A stretch of 64,000 nt of DNA from DASXHY01 sp036272195 (GTDB lineage: Bacteria > Verrucomicrobiota > Verrucomicrobiia > Limisphaerales > DASXHY01). Below the pieces are notes generated by a model. That model ran no database searches, was not told where the DNA came from, and was given only the letters and a program-made list of their open reading frames with translations. A program made the position numbers and the translations under genes. The stretch is from positions 10,654 through 74,653 of the forward strand of contig DATAZE010000016.1 of assembly GCA_036272195.1 (NCBI GenBank). Direction: 5' to 3'. How positions within the stretch are numbered: position 1 is the stretch's first letter; each line of letters begins with the position of its first letter. Positions 24,448 to 32,993 of the stretch are shown one piece after another.

Positions 24448-25605
24448 TTGAAAAAAGAAATTCACATCCTGATGCTCGAAGACAATCCGACGGATTCGGA
24501 GTTGGCCGGGCATACACTTCGCCGCGGCGGCGTGAAATTTACGGCCACGCGTGTCGAGACGGAGGATGATTTTATCCGCGAGCTGGAGAAAAATCCGCCC
24601 GACCTGATTCTCTCGGACTACGCCCTGCCCGGTTTTGACGGCTACGCCGCGCTGGACATCGCCAAACGGAAGACTCCCAATATCCCGTTCATTTTTGTCA
24701 CGGGAACGATGGGCGAGGAAGTCGCCATCGAGACGCTCAAGAGCGGCGCGACCGATTACGTGCTGAAACATCGCCTGGCGCGATTGGTGCCCTCGGTGCA
24801 TCGCGCGTTGCGAGAGGCCGGCGAGCGCGCTGAACGCCGCCAGGCGCAGGAGCAGTTGCGCGAATCACACGAACAACTGCGCGCGTTGTCGGTCTATTTG
24901 CAACACGTTCGCGAGGAGGAGCGCACCCGCATCGCGCGCGAAGTCCATGACGAACTCGGCCAGGCGTTGACCAGTTGCAAACTCGACCTTTCCCTGCTCG
25001 CCAACAAACTTCCGGGAAATCTCACGCCGCTCCGGGACAAGGCCAAGGCCCTTTCGGCGCACATTGACGCGACCATCCAGACCGTGCGGCGGATTGCCAC
25101 GGAACTACGGCCCGGCATCCTGGATCATTTGGGGCTGATTGCCGCGTTGGAATGGCAGGCCAATGAATTCCAAACTCGCACGGGCATCAAATGCGACGTT
25201 CGCACGGACCTGCACGAACCGGTCCTCACGCCGGATTTGGCAACGACGTTTTTTCGGATTTTCCAGGAAACGCTCACCAACGTGATTCGTCACGCGGGCG
25301 CGACGCAGGTGATGGTTCATTTGAAAGAAGTTGCCGGACGGATTATTCTGGAGGTGAAGGACAATGGGCGCGGAATTTCACCGGAGGAAATTTTCAACAC
25401 GCGTTCCATGGGATTGCTGGGCATGAAGGAGCGCGCCGCTTTGCTCGGCGGCACGTTTAAGATAGGGCCAGTCCCGAGCGGCAAGGGAACGGTGGCCACA
25501 GTTTCGATTCCACTCCGCCGTTTGAGGGATGAAAAACATGAAAATTCTGCTTACAGACGATCACGCCGTCGTGCGCCACGGCTTGAAACAAATTCTCGCC
25601 GATGA
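24448..25605 (+). CDS. Receiver-HisKA_3 histidine kinase (NarX/DesK type)
   Basis: 385 aa from TTG 24448. The frame is open to 24394, but those codons translate the hairpin repeat (ETHGRDARAT). Receiver 1-120 (LMLEDNPTDSE, ILSDYALPGFDGY, FVTGTMGEE, DYVLKHR). A coiled linker leads to HisKA_3 with the phospho-His in RTRIAREVHDELGQALTS (~157) and a short HATPase (TNVIRHAGATQV, VKDNGRGISPEE, GLLGMKERAALLGG). Its 3' end overlaps the following LuxR-type regulator by 77 bases, which translates into a basic tail (AYRRSRRRAPRLETNSRR). The two are very likely a cognate kinase-regulator pair. Confidence 0.9.
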   Translation: MKKEIHILMLEDNPTDSELAGHTLRRGGVKFTATRVETEDDFIRELEKNPPDLILSDYALPGFDGYAALDIAKRKTPNIPFIFVTGTMGEEVAIETLKSGATDYVLKHRLARLVPSVHRALREAGERAERRQAQEQLRESHEQLRALSVYLQHVREEERTRIAREVHDELGQALTSCKLDLSLLANKLPGNLTPLRDKAKALSAHIDATIQTVRRIATELRPGILDHLGLIAALEWQANEFQTRTGIKCDVRTDLHEPVLTPDLATTFFRIFQETLTNVIRHAGATQVMVHLKEVAGRIILEVKDNGRGISPEEIFNTRSMGLLGMKERAALLGGTFKIGPVPSGKGTVATVSIPLRRLRDEKHENSAYRRSRRRAPRLETNSRR

Positions 25606-26167
25606 GTTCAAGAAGGCGACCTTTGGCGAGGCGCGCAATGCCCAGGAGGCGTTGAATAAAATTTGGAAGGAAGACTGGGACGTTGTCGTGCTCGACATCA
25701 CGATGCCCGGCCGCAGCGGCCTGGAAGTGCTGCGTGAGATAAAGAAGTCAAAGCCGAAACTTCCAGTGCTCGTCTTGAGCATGCATCCCGAAGGCCAGTT
25801 CGCCGTGCGCGTGCTCAAACGCGGCGCTTCCGGCTATATGACCAAGGAAAGCGCGCCGGAAGAACTCGTGGGCGCCATCAAAAAAGTGCTCGCGGGGGGA
25901 CGTTATGTCAGCCCTTCGCTGGCGGAGAAACTCGCGACTTATCTCTCGGCCGATGGGCAGAAGCCGCCGCAGGAGAAATTGTCCGACCGGGAATTCCAGG
26001 TATTGCGTTTGATCGCCTCCGGAAAAATCGTCAGCGAAATCGCAAAGGAGCTTTCGTTGAGCGTGAAGACCATCAGCACCTATCGCTCGCGCATCCTGGA
26101 AAAAATGGGGATGAAGAACAACGCCGAGTTGATGCATTATGCGATGCAACATCAGTTGGTGGAGTGA
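25529..26167 (+). CDS. NarL/FixJ-family response regulator
   Basis: 212 aa. Receiver (1-120): LLTDDHAVVRHGL, phospho-Asp in VVVLDITMPGRSG, VLVLSMHPE, GYMTKESAPEEL. LuxR-type HTH (148-207): LSDREFQVLRLIASGKIVSEIAKELSLSV and then KTISTYRSRILEKMGMKNNAEL. As a DNA-binding transcription factor it would be phosphorylated by the HisKA_3 kinase whose gene it overlaps. ATG at 25529 and 25538 are both possible starts. Target genes are unknown; the exopolysaccharide genes 2.9 kb downstream are one possibility. Confidence 0.93.
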   Translation: MKNMKILLTDDHAVVRHGLKQILADEFKKATFGEARNAQEALNKIWKEDWDVVVLDITMPGRSGLEVLREIKKSKPKLPVLVLSMHPEGQFAVRVLKRGASGYMTKESAPEELVGAIKKVLAGGRYVSPSLAEKLATYLSADGQKPPQEKLSDREFQVLRLIASGKIVSEIAKELSLSVKTISTYRSRILEKMGMKNNAELMHYAMQHQLVE

Positions 26168-26183
26168 GCGGCGGCTGACTCGT

Positions 26184-26213
26184 AGAAAATCAGAGCCTCC
26201 TTAAGTCGACTGC
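26184..26213. repeat. AATCAGAGCCTCC-type intergenic repeat
   Basis: AGAAAATCAGAGCCTCCTTA and then AGTCGACTG closely matches 4970-4999. Confidence 0.6.
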
Positions 26214-26232
26214 CACGCAAGCAGAGGGCTGG

Positions 26233-26673
26233 TTAATTCCATCTTCCTTCGTCCTGTACTCCGAATCCCGCAACCATTTTCACGAGCGCTTCAAATGAGG
26301 CGGGTTTGACGAAATAGGAATTCGCTCCCTCGGCCATGGCTCGGGATTTATCCTCGCGCGAAATGGAAGCGGTGAAGACCAGCGCCGGCAATGAGGCGAA
26401 AGCTTCCGTATGACGCAGCCACTTCAGAAATTCAAAACCATCCATGCGCGGCATTTTCAGATCGAGCACGATAATTTGCGGCAGCGGATAGAGCGCCCGA
26501 TCCGCGTATATGCCTTCGCCAAGTAAATATGATTTTGCCTCGTCGGCGGCGGTGATGTGGAAGGTTTGCGCCGGAAGGCCCGCACGTTCGCAGGCTTTCT
26601 GGAACAAAATCGCGTCATTCTCGTCGTCTTCGACGTGCAGAATCAACAGCGGCTTGGAGTCTTTTCTCGCCAC
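26233..26673 (-). CDS. Single-domain response regulator (Rcp1-like) 1
   Basis: 146 aa, receiver only: LHVEDDENDAILFQKACERA at the start, a loop AKSYLLGEGIYADRALYPLP typical of Rcp1/CheY-like stand-alone receivers, phospho-Asp in IIVLDLKMPRMDGFEFLKWL, then VFTASISRED and SYFVKPASFEALV. GTG start. No output domain, so it likely acts by phosphotransfer or protein contact. It pairs with the similar gene upstream on the same strand (26765-27208). Confidence 0.92.
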   Translation of the reverse strand: MARKDSKPLLILHVEDDENDAILFQKACERAGLPAQTFHITAADEAKSYLLGEGIYADRALYPLPQIIVLDLKMPRMDGFEFLKWLRHTEAFASLPALVFTASISREDKSRAMAEGANSYFVKPASFEALVKMVAGFGVQDEGRWN

Positions 26674-26764
26674 AATATGTTTGAGTCATACGCCTGCGTG
26701 AGCGCGGGTGGAGGCGCCGGCATTGCGAAATCCAGCCAACTGAATACTAATAACGCGAAAAAAA

Positions 26765-27208
26765 TCAAGTCGCCTCATCATTTTTATCGTCGCCATCGAG
26801 ATCCAATTTTCGGAAAGATTCAGCCAACCGCACGAGAGTTTCGAAGTCTTTGGGTTTGATAAAATATCCCGTGGCGCCTTCCGCTATGGCTCGTGCCTTG
26901 TCTTCGGCGCTGTCGGACACGGTAAAAACGAGGATCGGCAAGGACGCCAGGGAGCGCTCCTTCCGCAGCCATTTAAGGAAATCAAAACCGCCCATTCCCG
27001 GCATTTTCAAATCCAGGATAATCAGATTGGGAAACGGATATCCGTTGCGATCCGCGAATTTTCCCGCGCCGGTGAGATAAGCCACGGCTTCGAATCCATC
27101 CTCTACGCGCCAAAATTCCGCGGGTAGACCCGCGGCTTCGCAGGCCCGCGTAAAAAGTTTTGTATCTTCCTCGGAATCCTCAATATGAAGAATCTTAAGG
27201 GGACGCAT
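26765..27208 (-). CDS. Single-domain response regulator (Rcp1-like) 2
   Basis: 147 aa, receiver only: LHIEDSEEDTKLFTRACEAA, LTGAGKFADRNGYPFPNLII, phospho-Asp in ILDLKMPGMGGFDFLKWLRK, VFTVSDSAEDK and GYFIKPKDFETLV. ATG preceded by a good Shine-Dalgarno (GGAGGT, 6-base spacing). It is clearly a paralogue of the receiver downstream. Divergent from the receiver at 27320. Confidence 0.92.
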   Translation of the reverse strand: MRPLKILHIEDSEEDTKLFTRACEAAGLPAEFWRVEDGFEAVAYLTGAGKFADRNGYPFPNLIILDLKMPGMGGFDFLKWLRKERSLASLPILVFTVSDSAEDKARAIAEGATGYFIKPKDFETLVRLAESFRKLDLDGDDKNDEAT

Positions 27209-27319
27209 AGCACACCTCCAATCAATGCTTTAGGCGAAATTAAAGCGAAAAAACGTGCCGCGCAATATGCTCGCCACAATTTTGTGGAATTTTTTTTGGG
27301 CCTGTGTTACCGAATATTG

Positions 27320-27775
27320 ATGCCAGCTAAAATAGCCAATTCGGTTTCGATCCTCGTTGCCGATGATGACGCGCAGGACGCGATGCTGGTGCGAATGGCA
27401 GCGGAAAGGGCGTGTGTCGGACTGCGGCTCGAAACCGTCCGAGACGGTGAGGAAGCCATTGATTATCTTCTGGGCCGCTCCCGCTACGCGGACCGTGAGG
27501 CTCATCCGTTTCCAAGCCTGATGCTGTTGGATTTAAAAATGCCCCGGTTGAGCGGATTTGACGTTCTTGAATTCGTGCGCGGCCAGCCGGGATTGCGGCA
27601 GTTGCCGGTGGTTATTTTTTCCTCGTCGGATGATCCCGGAGATATTCGTCGCGCGTATGATTCCGGAGCGAATTCCTATTTGTGCAAGCCGCACTCGAAT
27701 GATGATTTGTCGGCGCTGTTGAAAGCGCTGGAAGAGTATTGGTGCAAATTTAATCACTTTCCGCCCTGTCACTGA
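27320..27775 (+). CDS. Single-domain response regulator (Rcp1-like) 3
   Basis: 151 aa from ATG 27320; the open frame back to 27185 overlaps the divergent gene and is not needed. Receiver: ILVADDDAQDAMLVRMAAER, AIDYLLGRSRYADREAHPFP, phospho-Asp in MLLDLKMPRLSGFDVLEFVR, IFSSSDDPGDIRRAYDSGAN and SYLCKPHS. It ends YWCKFNHFPPCH. The YWxKFNHFP tail is shared with the next gene. Confidence 0.9.
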   Translation: MPAKIANSVSILVADDDAQDAMLVRMAAERACVGLRLETVRDGEEAIDYLLGRSRYADREAHPFPSLMLLDLKMPRLSGFDVLEFVRGQPGLRQLPVVIFSSSDDPGDIRRAYDSGANSYLCKPHSNDDLSALLKALEEYWCKFNHFPPCH

Positions 27776-27872
27776 TTTTTTGACGTTTCACCCCGGGGGA
27801 CTCTTCGAAACCAGTTGAAGCACGCGGTTGTATCTGTTAAACACGTCACATTTGTGTAATGTTGGGATTGAT

Positions 27873-28310
27873 ATGAAAAAGCAGGAGCATATTTTGCTGG
27901 CGAAGGACAACGAAGATTATGTGCTGCTTTTCAAACGCGCGCTTCGCTCGGCAAATATCGATGCCAGCCTGCAAGTAGTCCGCGATGGACAGGAGGCCGT
28001 TGATTACCTCGCGGGGGCGGCGCCTTACGCCGACCGGACAAAACACCCGTTCCCAAAGTTATTGCTCCTCGATTTGAAAATGCCGCGCATGGACGGCTTC
28101 GAAGTATTGAGCGCCGTCCGGCAGCGGCTCGGATTTACGCAATTGCCGGTGGTTGTGTTGACTCATTCCGACAATCCGGCTGATGTCAAACGCGCCTACG
28201 AACTCGGCGCGACCTCTTATTTTCGCAAACCAGATAGTCTCGAGGGTTTGGATGAAATGATCCACGTCCTTCATGCCTATTGGCTGAAGTTTAATCATTT
28301 TCCGGAATAG
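27873..28310 (+). CDS. Single-domain response regulator (Rcp1-like) 4 with altered acidic pocket
   Basis: 145 aa from ATG 27873. Receiver with phospho-Asp in LLLLDLKMPRMDGFEVLSAV, VVLTHSDNPADVKRAYELGA and SYFRKPDSLEGL, ending YWLKFNHFPE. Its first strand reads ILLAKDNEDYVLL, where related proteins have VEDNxDD: the first acidic residue of the Mg2+ site is Lys. This may weaken metal binding or mimic an active state. It precedes the exopolysaccharide genes on the same strand by 158 bases. Confidence 0.9.
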   Translation: MKKQEHILLAKDNEDYVLLFKRALRSANIDASLQVVRDGQEAVDYLAGAAPYADRTKHPFPKLLLLDLKMPRMDGFEVLSAVRQRLGFTQLPVVVLTHSDNPADVKRAYELGATSYFRKPDSLEGLDEMIHVLHAYWLKFNHFPE

Positions 28311-28468
28311 TTTCTTTTCTTCTGACCTCCGGCCCACGGTCTGGCGCTTTGGGGCCTTTCGTCCCTTCTAATCAGGTCTTTACCCACTAACCAAGCAGCT
28401 TGTCGCGCTTGTACGCTGGTCAAGGTTGGCAGAATTATTCGCCTGGTAAGTTTGCAACGTCACAACGC
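28311..28468. other. Intergenic stretch before the Wzz-Wza fusion
   Basis: A TTGGCA at about 28424 is followed 16-17 bases later by TAAGTT; a weak promoter at best. I see no repeat or hairpin of note. Confidence 0.3.
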
Positions 28469-31400
28469 ATGAACGAAGATTTTGATGAAAACGCCGGCTC
28501 CTCGGCTCCGCGCAACGGAGGCCGTTTTTCCTCGCGTCCGAAAAGCCCGGGCGCAACCAATGGCAACGGGCACGCGCGACCAAAGAGTTTTGACTTCTGG
28601 ACCGTCGCCGAAATCCTGGCTCGTCGCTGGCACTGGATCGTGGTCTGCGGCATCCTGGCCGCCGGCGCTTTCTTCACGCTCGGTTGGTTTTACATTCAAC
28701 CGAATTATACCGCCGTCGCTGAACTTCTCCGTTATGAGACACCCGGCACGAGCGATTTTCTCAAAGCAACGCCCCTGAGTTCTCAGACGTTTGCCGAATT
28801 ACTCGCCGCTCCCGAGTTGTTGCGACTGGTCGCGCCGGAGGCCAAGCCGCCGCTCGCGCCGGACGAGCTTGCCAAGCGAGTGAAAATCGATCCGCAGGAT
28901 GAATCGGATGTCGTAAAAGTCTCCCTCTCCGCGGCGACGCCGCAGGAAGCGGTGGATCTGGCGAATCTTTACAGCAGCGCCGTGACCAACTACACGACGC
29001 AGTTGCAGGCCGCACAGGCGGCCGCCGTCGCCGACACTTACTTAAAAGAGCAGGTCAAGCAGATGGACCAGGACATCACGGCGTTGACGGCGCAATTTCG
29101 CGGAATGCCGGATTCAGCACAGGCGTCCAACAAGCTGGAAACGGCAAAAAATCAATTGACCTCTCTTAGCCAAAACCCGGCGCTTTCCTCGCAATCGGCG
29201 TTCATGATTGAAAAGCTGAATGAGCAATTGACGACGGCGAGAATGGATTTGAACCAGTTGCTGGTGAAATACACGGATGAACATCCGGCCGTGATCTCGG
29301 AACAAGCCAAGGTCAATACTCTCAGCAACGAACTGGCGCGGGCCACTGGCAGCAGCCACGGCAGTGAAGCCGCCGCGGTCATCCAGGCCAATGGCAGCGT
29401 GGTCCAGCCGGACCTCGAAGTCATACGCGCCCGACTGCGCTCGCTGGAAGATGCCCGCGTCACGCTCGACGCCCGCCAACGGGAGGCGCAATTGTACGCT
29501 TCCAATCCGCCGGGCATTGTACGCCTGTTTGCCCCGGCCCAGTTGAAGACCGTTCATTCGAGTCATCGACGATTGAAAATCGGAGCGGCTACCATTTTCG
29601 GCGGCGGCATCGGGATGGTTTTCGGTTTGTTGTTAGTGTTGCTCCTGGAAATCACCGATAAGCGGCTTTGGACGGTGGATGACCTGATACGGGTCACACG
29701 CCTTCCCGTGCTTACCACATTGGGCGATCTCAAGGCCATGAAGGAGCATGCCCGCACTCAATGGGCGTTCCGGACATGGACGATGTTGCAGGGGCGTCTT
29801 AGCCGCTCGCAAAACCACGGATTGGTTTGCGGCGTGACTTCATCCACGGAAGGCGAAGGCCGTTCCACTTGCATCAGCATGTTGGCGGAAGCCGCGAGCC
29901 TCGCCGGTTTTCGGGTGTTGACCATTGCCACTCGACCGTCTGTTTCCAATGGCGAATCCGCACATGAATTCGATGAAGAAACCCTTAACCATCATTCAGA
30001 AATGAATGCCGACGCCGATGCGAATACAAATGTGGATGGCAATGGAACGACGCAAGCCAGGCCGATGCCAGATGCTTCTTCGAATGGCCCGCTGACCAGC
30101 AGCGTGCTCACTACACCTTCAGAAGTGACCGATAAATTGACCGACCCAAATGCCCGGCCAGTCGTCCACATTCCCCTGCCCGGCTGGGTCTGGAACCTGG
30201 AGCGCCGCAAGCAATGGCGCGACGCGCTGGCGCATTGGCGACAAATAGAAAACCTCGTTATTTTTGTGGAACTGCCACCGGCTTCGGTGCCGGAGGCGGT
30301 GCTTCTCGGAGCGAATTTGCCGAATCTTCTTTGGCTTACGGGCAGTGGCAAAGCCGACGCCGCCGAAACCCGCACCCAATTGGAGACGCTCCGCAACGCC
30401 CGTTGTAATCTTATCGGCGCCGTTCTGAATCGCGAGCCGTCGCGGCCCATTAAGAGTTATTTTCCGCGCTGGCTCGGTTGTCTCGCGCTCTTCCTGACGC
30501 TTGGCCTCGCCTCGGCGCGCGCGCAAACACCGCCGCCTGCAAGTCCGACTGCAACGCTGCCAGCGGACGCCAACCCACAACCGGTGGCGGACGACACGAA
30601 CACGACTTTGCTCACCGAACCGCCGCCGGCCGCCATGCCGCCGGAAACCAATGGGCATTACTCCTTCTCTGTGGTCAGCCCGGAACAACGCGCGGATTGG
30701 GAGAAAAACTTAACGCTCGGCCCGGGTGATGTTTTGTCATTCGGGTTATATGGCGACCCCGCTCTCACACGCGCGGAGATCACCATCGGGCCGGATGGGC
30801 GCATCAGTTACCTCGAAGCACAGGACGTGCTCGCGAGCGGTCTGACGGTGGATGGCCTGCGCCAAAAGGTGGACGATGCGCTCGGAAAATTCCGTCGCGG
30901 CCCTCGCACTATCATCACGCCGGTGGCGTATCACAGCAAAAAATATTACGTGCTCGGCAAAGTAGTGCAGCGCGGCGTTTACACGCTGGACCGCCCGACG
31001 ACCGTCCTGGAAGCGTTGGCCCGCGCCAAAGGCATCGAAAACGGCCAAGTAGATTATGACATCGTGGACGTGGCAGATTTACAGCGCGCGTTTCTCATGC
31101 GGGCGAACAAGCGCATCCCCATCGATTTTGAAAAACTATTTGCCGCCGGTGATTTGTCGCAAAACGTTCAGATTGAGCCGGGCGATTATCTTTATTTTCC
31201 CTCGACCGATATCAAACAGGTTTACGTTCTGGGCGAAGTCTCACTTCCGGGTGCGGTCACTTACCGGCCAAACTTGAGTATGTTGGCCGCCATCTCTTCA
31301 CGCGGCGGGTTCGACGACAAGGCCTATAAATCGCACGTGCTGGTGGTGCGCGGCTCGCTTAATCATCCGGAAACGTTCGTGACCGGCCTGGGCACGACCG

Positions 31401-31558
31401 CGGACAGCATGCACGATTTCAAATTGGAACCGAACGACATCATTTACGTTTCCTGGCGGCCCTTCATTCGCGGCGAAGAATTGCTCGATCTCGCCGCCAC
31501 AGCTTTCGTCCAAGCCGCCGTCAGCGGCTGGGTCGGATCGGACATCGTAAGACCCTGA
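28469..31558 (+). CDS. Wzz-like chain-length regulator fused to Wza-like export protein
   Basis: 1029 aa from ATG 28469 (a TTG at 28400 is also open). Residues ~45-395 form a Wzz/PCP unit: first membrane helix (WIVVCGILAAGAFFTLGWFY, ~55-75), a periplasmic part with coiled coils and a second helix (~369-395). Next is a cytoplasmic BY-kinase-like domain whose P-loop is degenerate (SSTEGEGRSTC; Lys is Arg) and which lacks a clear Walker A' and a Tyr tail. A third hydrophobic segment (LGCLALFLTLGLASARAQ, ~668-685) leads to a polysaccharide-export domain (LTLGPGDVLSFGLYGDP, ~748) and SLBB domains. It would link inner- and outer-membrane stages of polysaccharide export in one chain. The next gene is a second Wza-like protein. 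Confidence 0.8.
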   Translation: MNEDFDENAGSSAPRNGGRFSSRPKSPGATNGNGHARPKSFDFWTVAEILARRWHWIVVCGILAAGAFFTLGWFYIQPNYTAVAELLRYETPGTSDFLKATPLSSQTFAELLAAPELLRLVAPEAKPPLAPDELAKRVKIDPQDESDVVKVSLSAATPQEAVDLANLYSSAVTNYTTQLQAAQAAAVADTYLKEQVKQMDQDITALTAQFRGMPDSAQASNKLETAKNQLTSLSQNPALSSQSAFMIEKLNEQLTTARMDLNQLLVKYTDEHPAVISEQAKVNTLSNELARATGSSHGSEAAAVIQANGSVVQPDLEVIRARLRSLEDARVTLDARQREAQLYASNPPGIVRLFAPAQLKTVHSSHRRLKIGAATIFGGGIGMVFGLLLVLLLEITDKRLWTVDDLIRVTRLPVLTTLGDLKAMKEHARTQWAFRTWTMLQGRLSRSQNHGLVCGVTSSTEGEGRSTCISMLAEAASLAGFRVLTIATRPSVSNGESAHEFDEETLNHHSEMNADADANTNVDGNGTTQARPMPDASSNGPLTSSVLTTPSEVTDKLTDPNARPVVHIPLPGWVWNLERRKQWRDALAHWRQIENLVIFVELPPASVPEAVLLGANLPNLLWLTGSGKADAAETRTQLETLRNARCNLIGAVLNREPSRPIKSYFPRWLGCLALFLTLGLASARAQTPPPASPTATLPADANPQPVADDTNTTLLTEPPPAAMPPETNGHYSFSVVSPEQRADWEKNLTLGPGDVLSFGLYGDPALTRAEITIGPDGRISYLEAQDVLASGLTVDGLRQKVDDALGKFRRGPRTIITPVAYHSKKYYVLGKVVQRGVYTLDRPTTVLEALARAKGIENGQVDYDIVDVADLQRAFLMRANKRIPIDFEKLFAAGDLSQNVQIEPGDYLYFPSTDIKQVYVLGEVSLPGAVTYRPNLSMLAAISSRGGFDDKAYKSHVLVVRGSLNHPETFVTGLGTTADSMHDFKLEPNDIIYVSWRPFIRGEELLDLAATAFVQAAVSGWVGSDIVRP

Positions 31559-31570
31559 TCAATCCCGGTT

Positions 31571-32992
31571 ATGAAAACACGTTTTCTGACAGCACTCGTG
31601 CACGAATTGCCGGGCGCGGATTTCGAGTCCGCCGCAGGCGAATCCCGCATTCGACGACCATTGCGCATTGGCGGAGCGATTGTGTCGCGCCCCTGCGTTC
31701 GCGCGGCGCTGCCACCGGGTGATAGCCAGCTAAAGAACACCCATGCCTGTGCACCTACTCGCCGCTGGTGGCGATTTGCCACGGTCTGGCGCAAGAAACC
31801 CGCGGATAATTTCATCGCTGCATCGGGCCTCGGAAGATTTCTTCATTGCCTCGTGCTTAGTTTGGCGCCTGCGGCGCTGCTTGTTGTCACGGGCTGCAAA
31901 ACTTCGGACTCTGGAGCGGCATCCTATGCAGGAACGTCTTATGCGGCGCTGTCCAATCCGCCACCGCAGGCGGTGAGCGTTCAAATGCAGTCGGTCACGA
32001 ACCAACTCGATCCGGTATTGCTGCGTGCACCGACAAACCTGTTCACACTCGGGCCGGGAGATAAATTAGACATTGAAATGCCGGAAGAAACCAATTCATT
32101 GACCTCGACGGTGGTTGGACCGGACGGAAAAATTTATTTCAGCCTTTTGCCCGGATTGGATGTGTGGGGGCTGACGCTCGGGCAGACGCGGGAAATGATC
32201 GAGCATGAACTCGGCCGGTATGTCCGGGGACAGCCGCAAGTGAACGTCACGCTGCGGGACGTGCAAAGCAAGCATGTTTGGCTGCTGGGGCGCTTCCAGG
32301 CACCGGGCATTTACAACATGGCAGCACCGACGACACTGCTCGAAGCCATTGCAGCGGCAGGCGGCTCGCAATCGTTTGCCGGCCAAAGACAAATCAGCGA
32401 AGGCGGGCCTCTGGGTGAAGATCTTGCAGACTTGGGTCACAGTTTCGTTGTTCGCAACGGCCAAATGTTGCCGGTTGATCTATACGGTCTTTTGGACAAG
32501 GGCGATTTGTCTCAAAATATTTATCTGCAACCCGATGATTTTGTCTACTTCGCTCCCGCGTACGCCAAGGAGGTGTATGTGCTGGGGGCGGTGGTCCAAC
32601 CAAAGCCCGTGCAATATATAAGGGGAATGTCGTTGATGCAGGCCATAGCGGGCGCTTACGGAACGGTGCGCGACGCGTACCTGGCGCACGTGACCATTGT
32701 GCGCGGCTCGCTGGCGCAACCGCAGGTGGCTTTCGTGAATTACTACGACATCGTCAAAGGTCACGCGCCGGATGTGCAGCTCCAGCCGAACGACATCGTT
32801 TACGTGCCGCTCACGCGGTATCGCTATCTCAGGAAGTACCTCGATGTTGCGCTCAATACGTTCGTCAGCTCCGTCGCGATCAATGAGGGAACGAAGATTT
32901 CCACGCCGCGCAACAATGGAATTCCCGGGGTCATCATTCCGGCAGGCAGCGGCATCACGATCGTTCCTCCGCCCGCGCCGCCAATTCATTGA
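31571..32992 (+). CDS. Wza-like polysaccharide export lipoprotein
   Basis: 473 aa. A lipobox-like LLVVTGCKTS lies near residue 105, followed by a polysaccharide-export domain (FTLGPGDKLDIEMPEE, ~155) and SLBB domains (KHVWLLGRFQAPGIYNM; EVYVLGAVVQPKPVQYI). It should form part of the outer-membrane channel for exopolysaccharide. The first ~85 residues before the hydrophobic segment are basic and unlike a signal peptide, so the real start may be later, although no good ATG lies there. It follows the Wzz-Wza fusion by 12 bases. No glycosyltransferases are in the window. Confidence 0.85.
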   Translation: MKTRFLTALVHELPGADFESAAGESRIRRPLRIGGAIVSRPCVRAALPPGDSQLKNTHACAPTRRWWRFATVWRKKPADNFIAASGLGRFLHCLVLSLAPAALLVVTGCKTSDSGAASYAGTSYAALSNPPPQAVSVQMQSVTNQLDPVLLRAPTNLFTLGPGDKLDIEMPEETNSLTSTVVGPDGKIYFSLLPGLDVWGLTLGQTREMIEHELGRYVRGQPQVNVTLRDVQSKHVWLLGRFQAPGIYNMAAPTTLLEAIAAAGGSQSFAGQRQISEGGPLGEDLADLGHSFVVRNGQMLPVDLYGLLDKGDLSQNIYLQPDDFVYFAPAYAKEVYVLGAVVQPKPVQYIRGMSLMQAIAGAYGTVRDAYLAHVTIVRGSLAQPQVAFVNYYDIVKGHAPDVQLQPNDIVYVPLTRYRYLRKYLDVALNTFVSSVAINEGTKISTPRNNGIPGVIIPAGSGITIVPPPAPPIH

Positions 32993-32993
32993 G

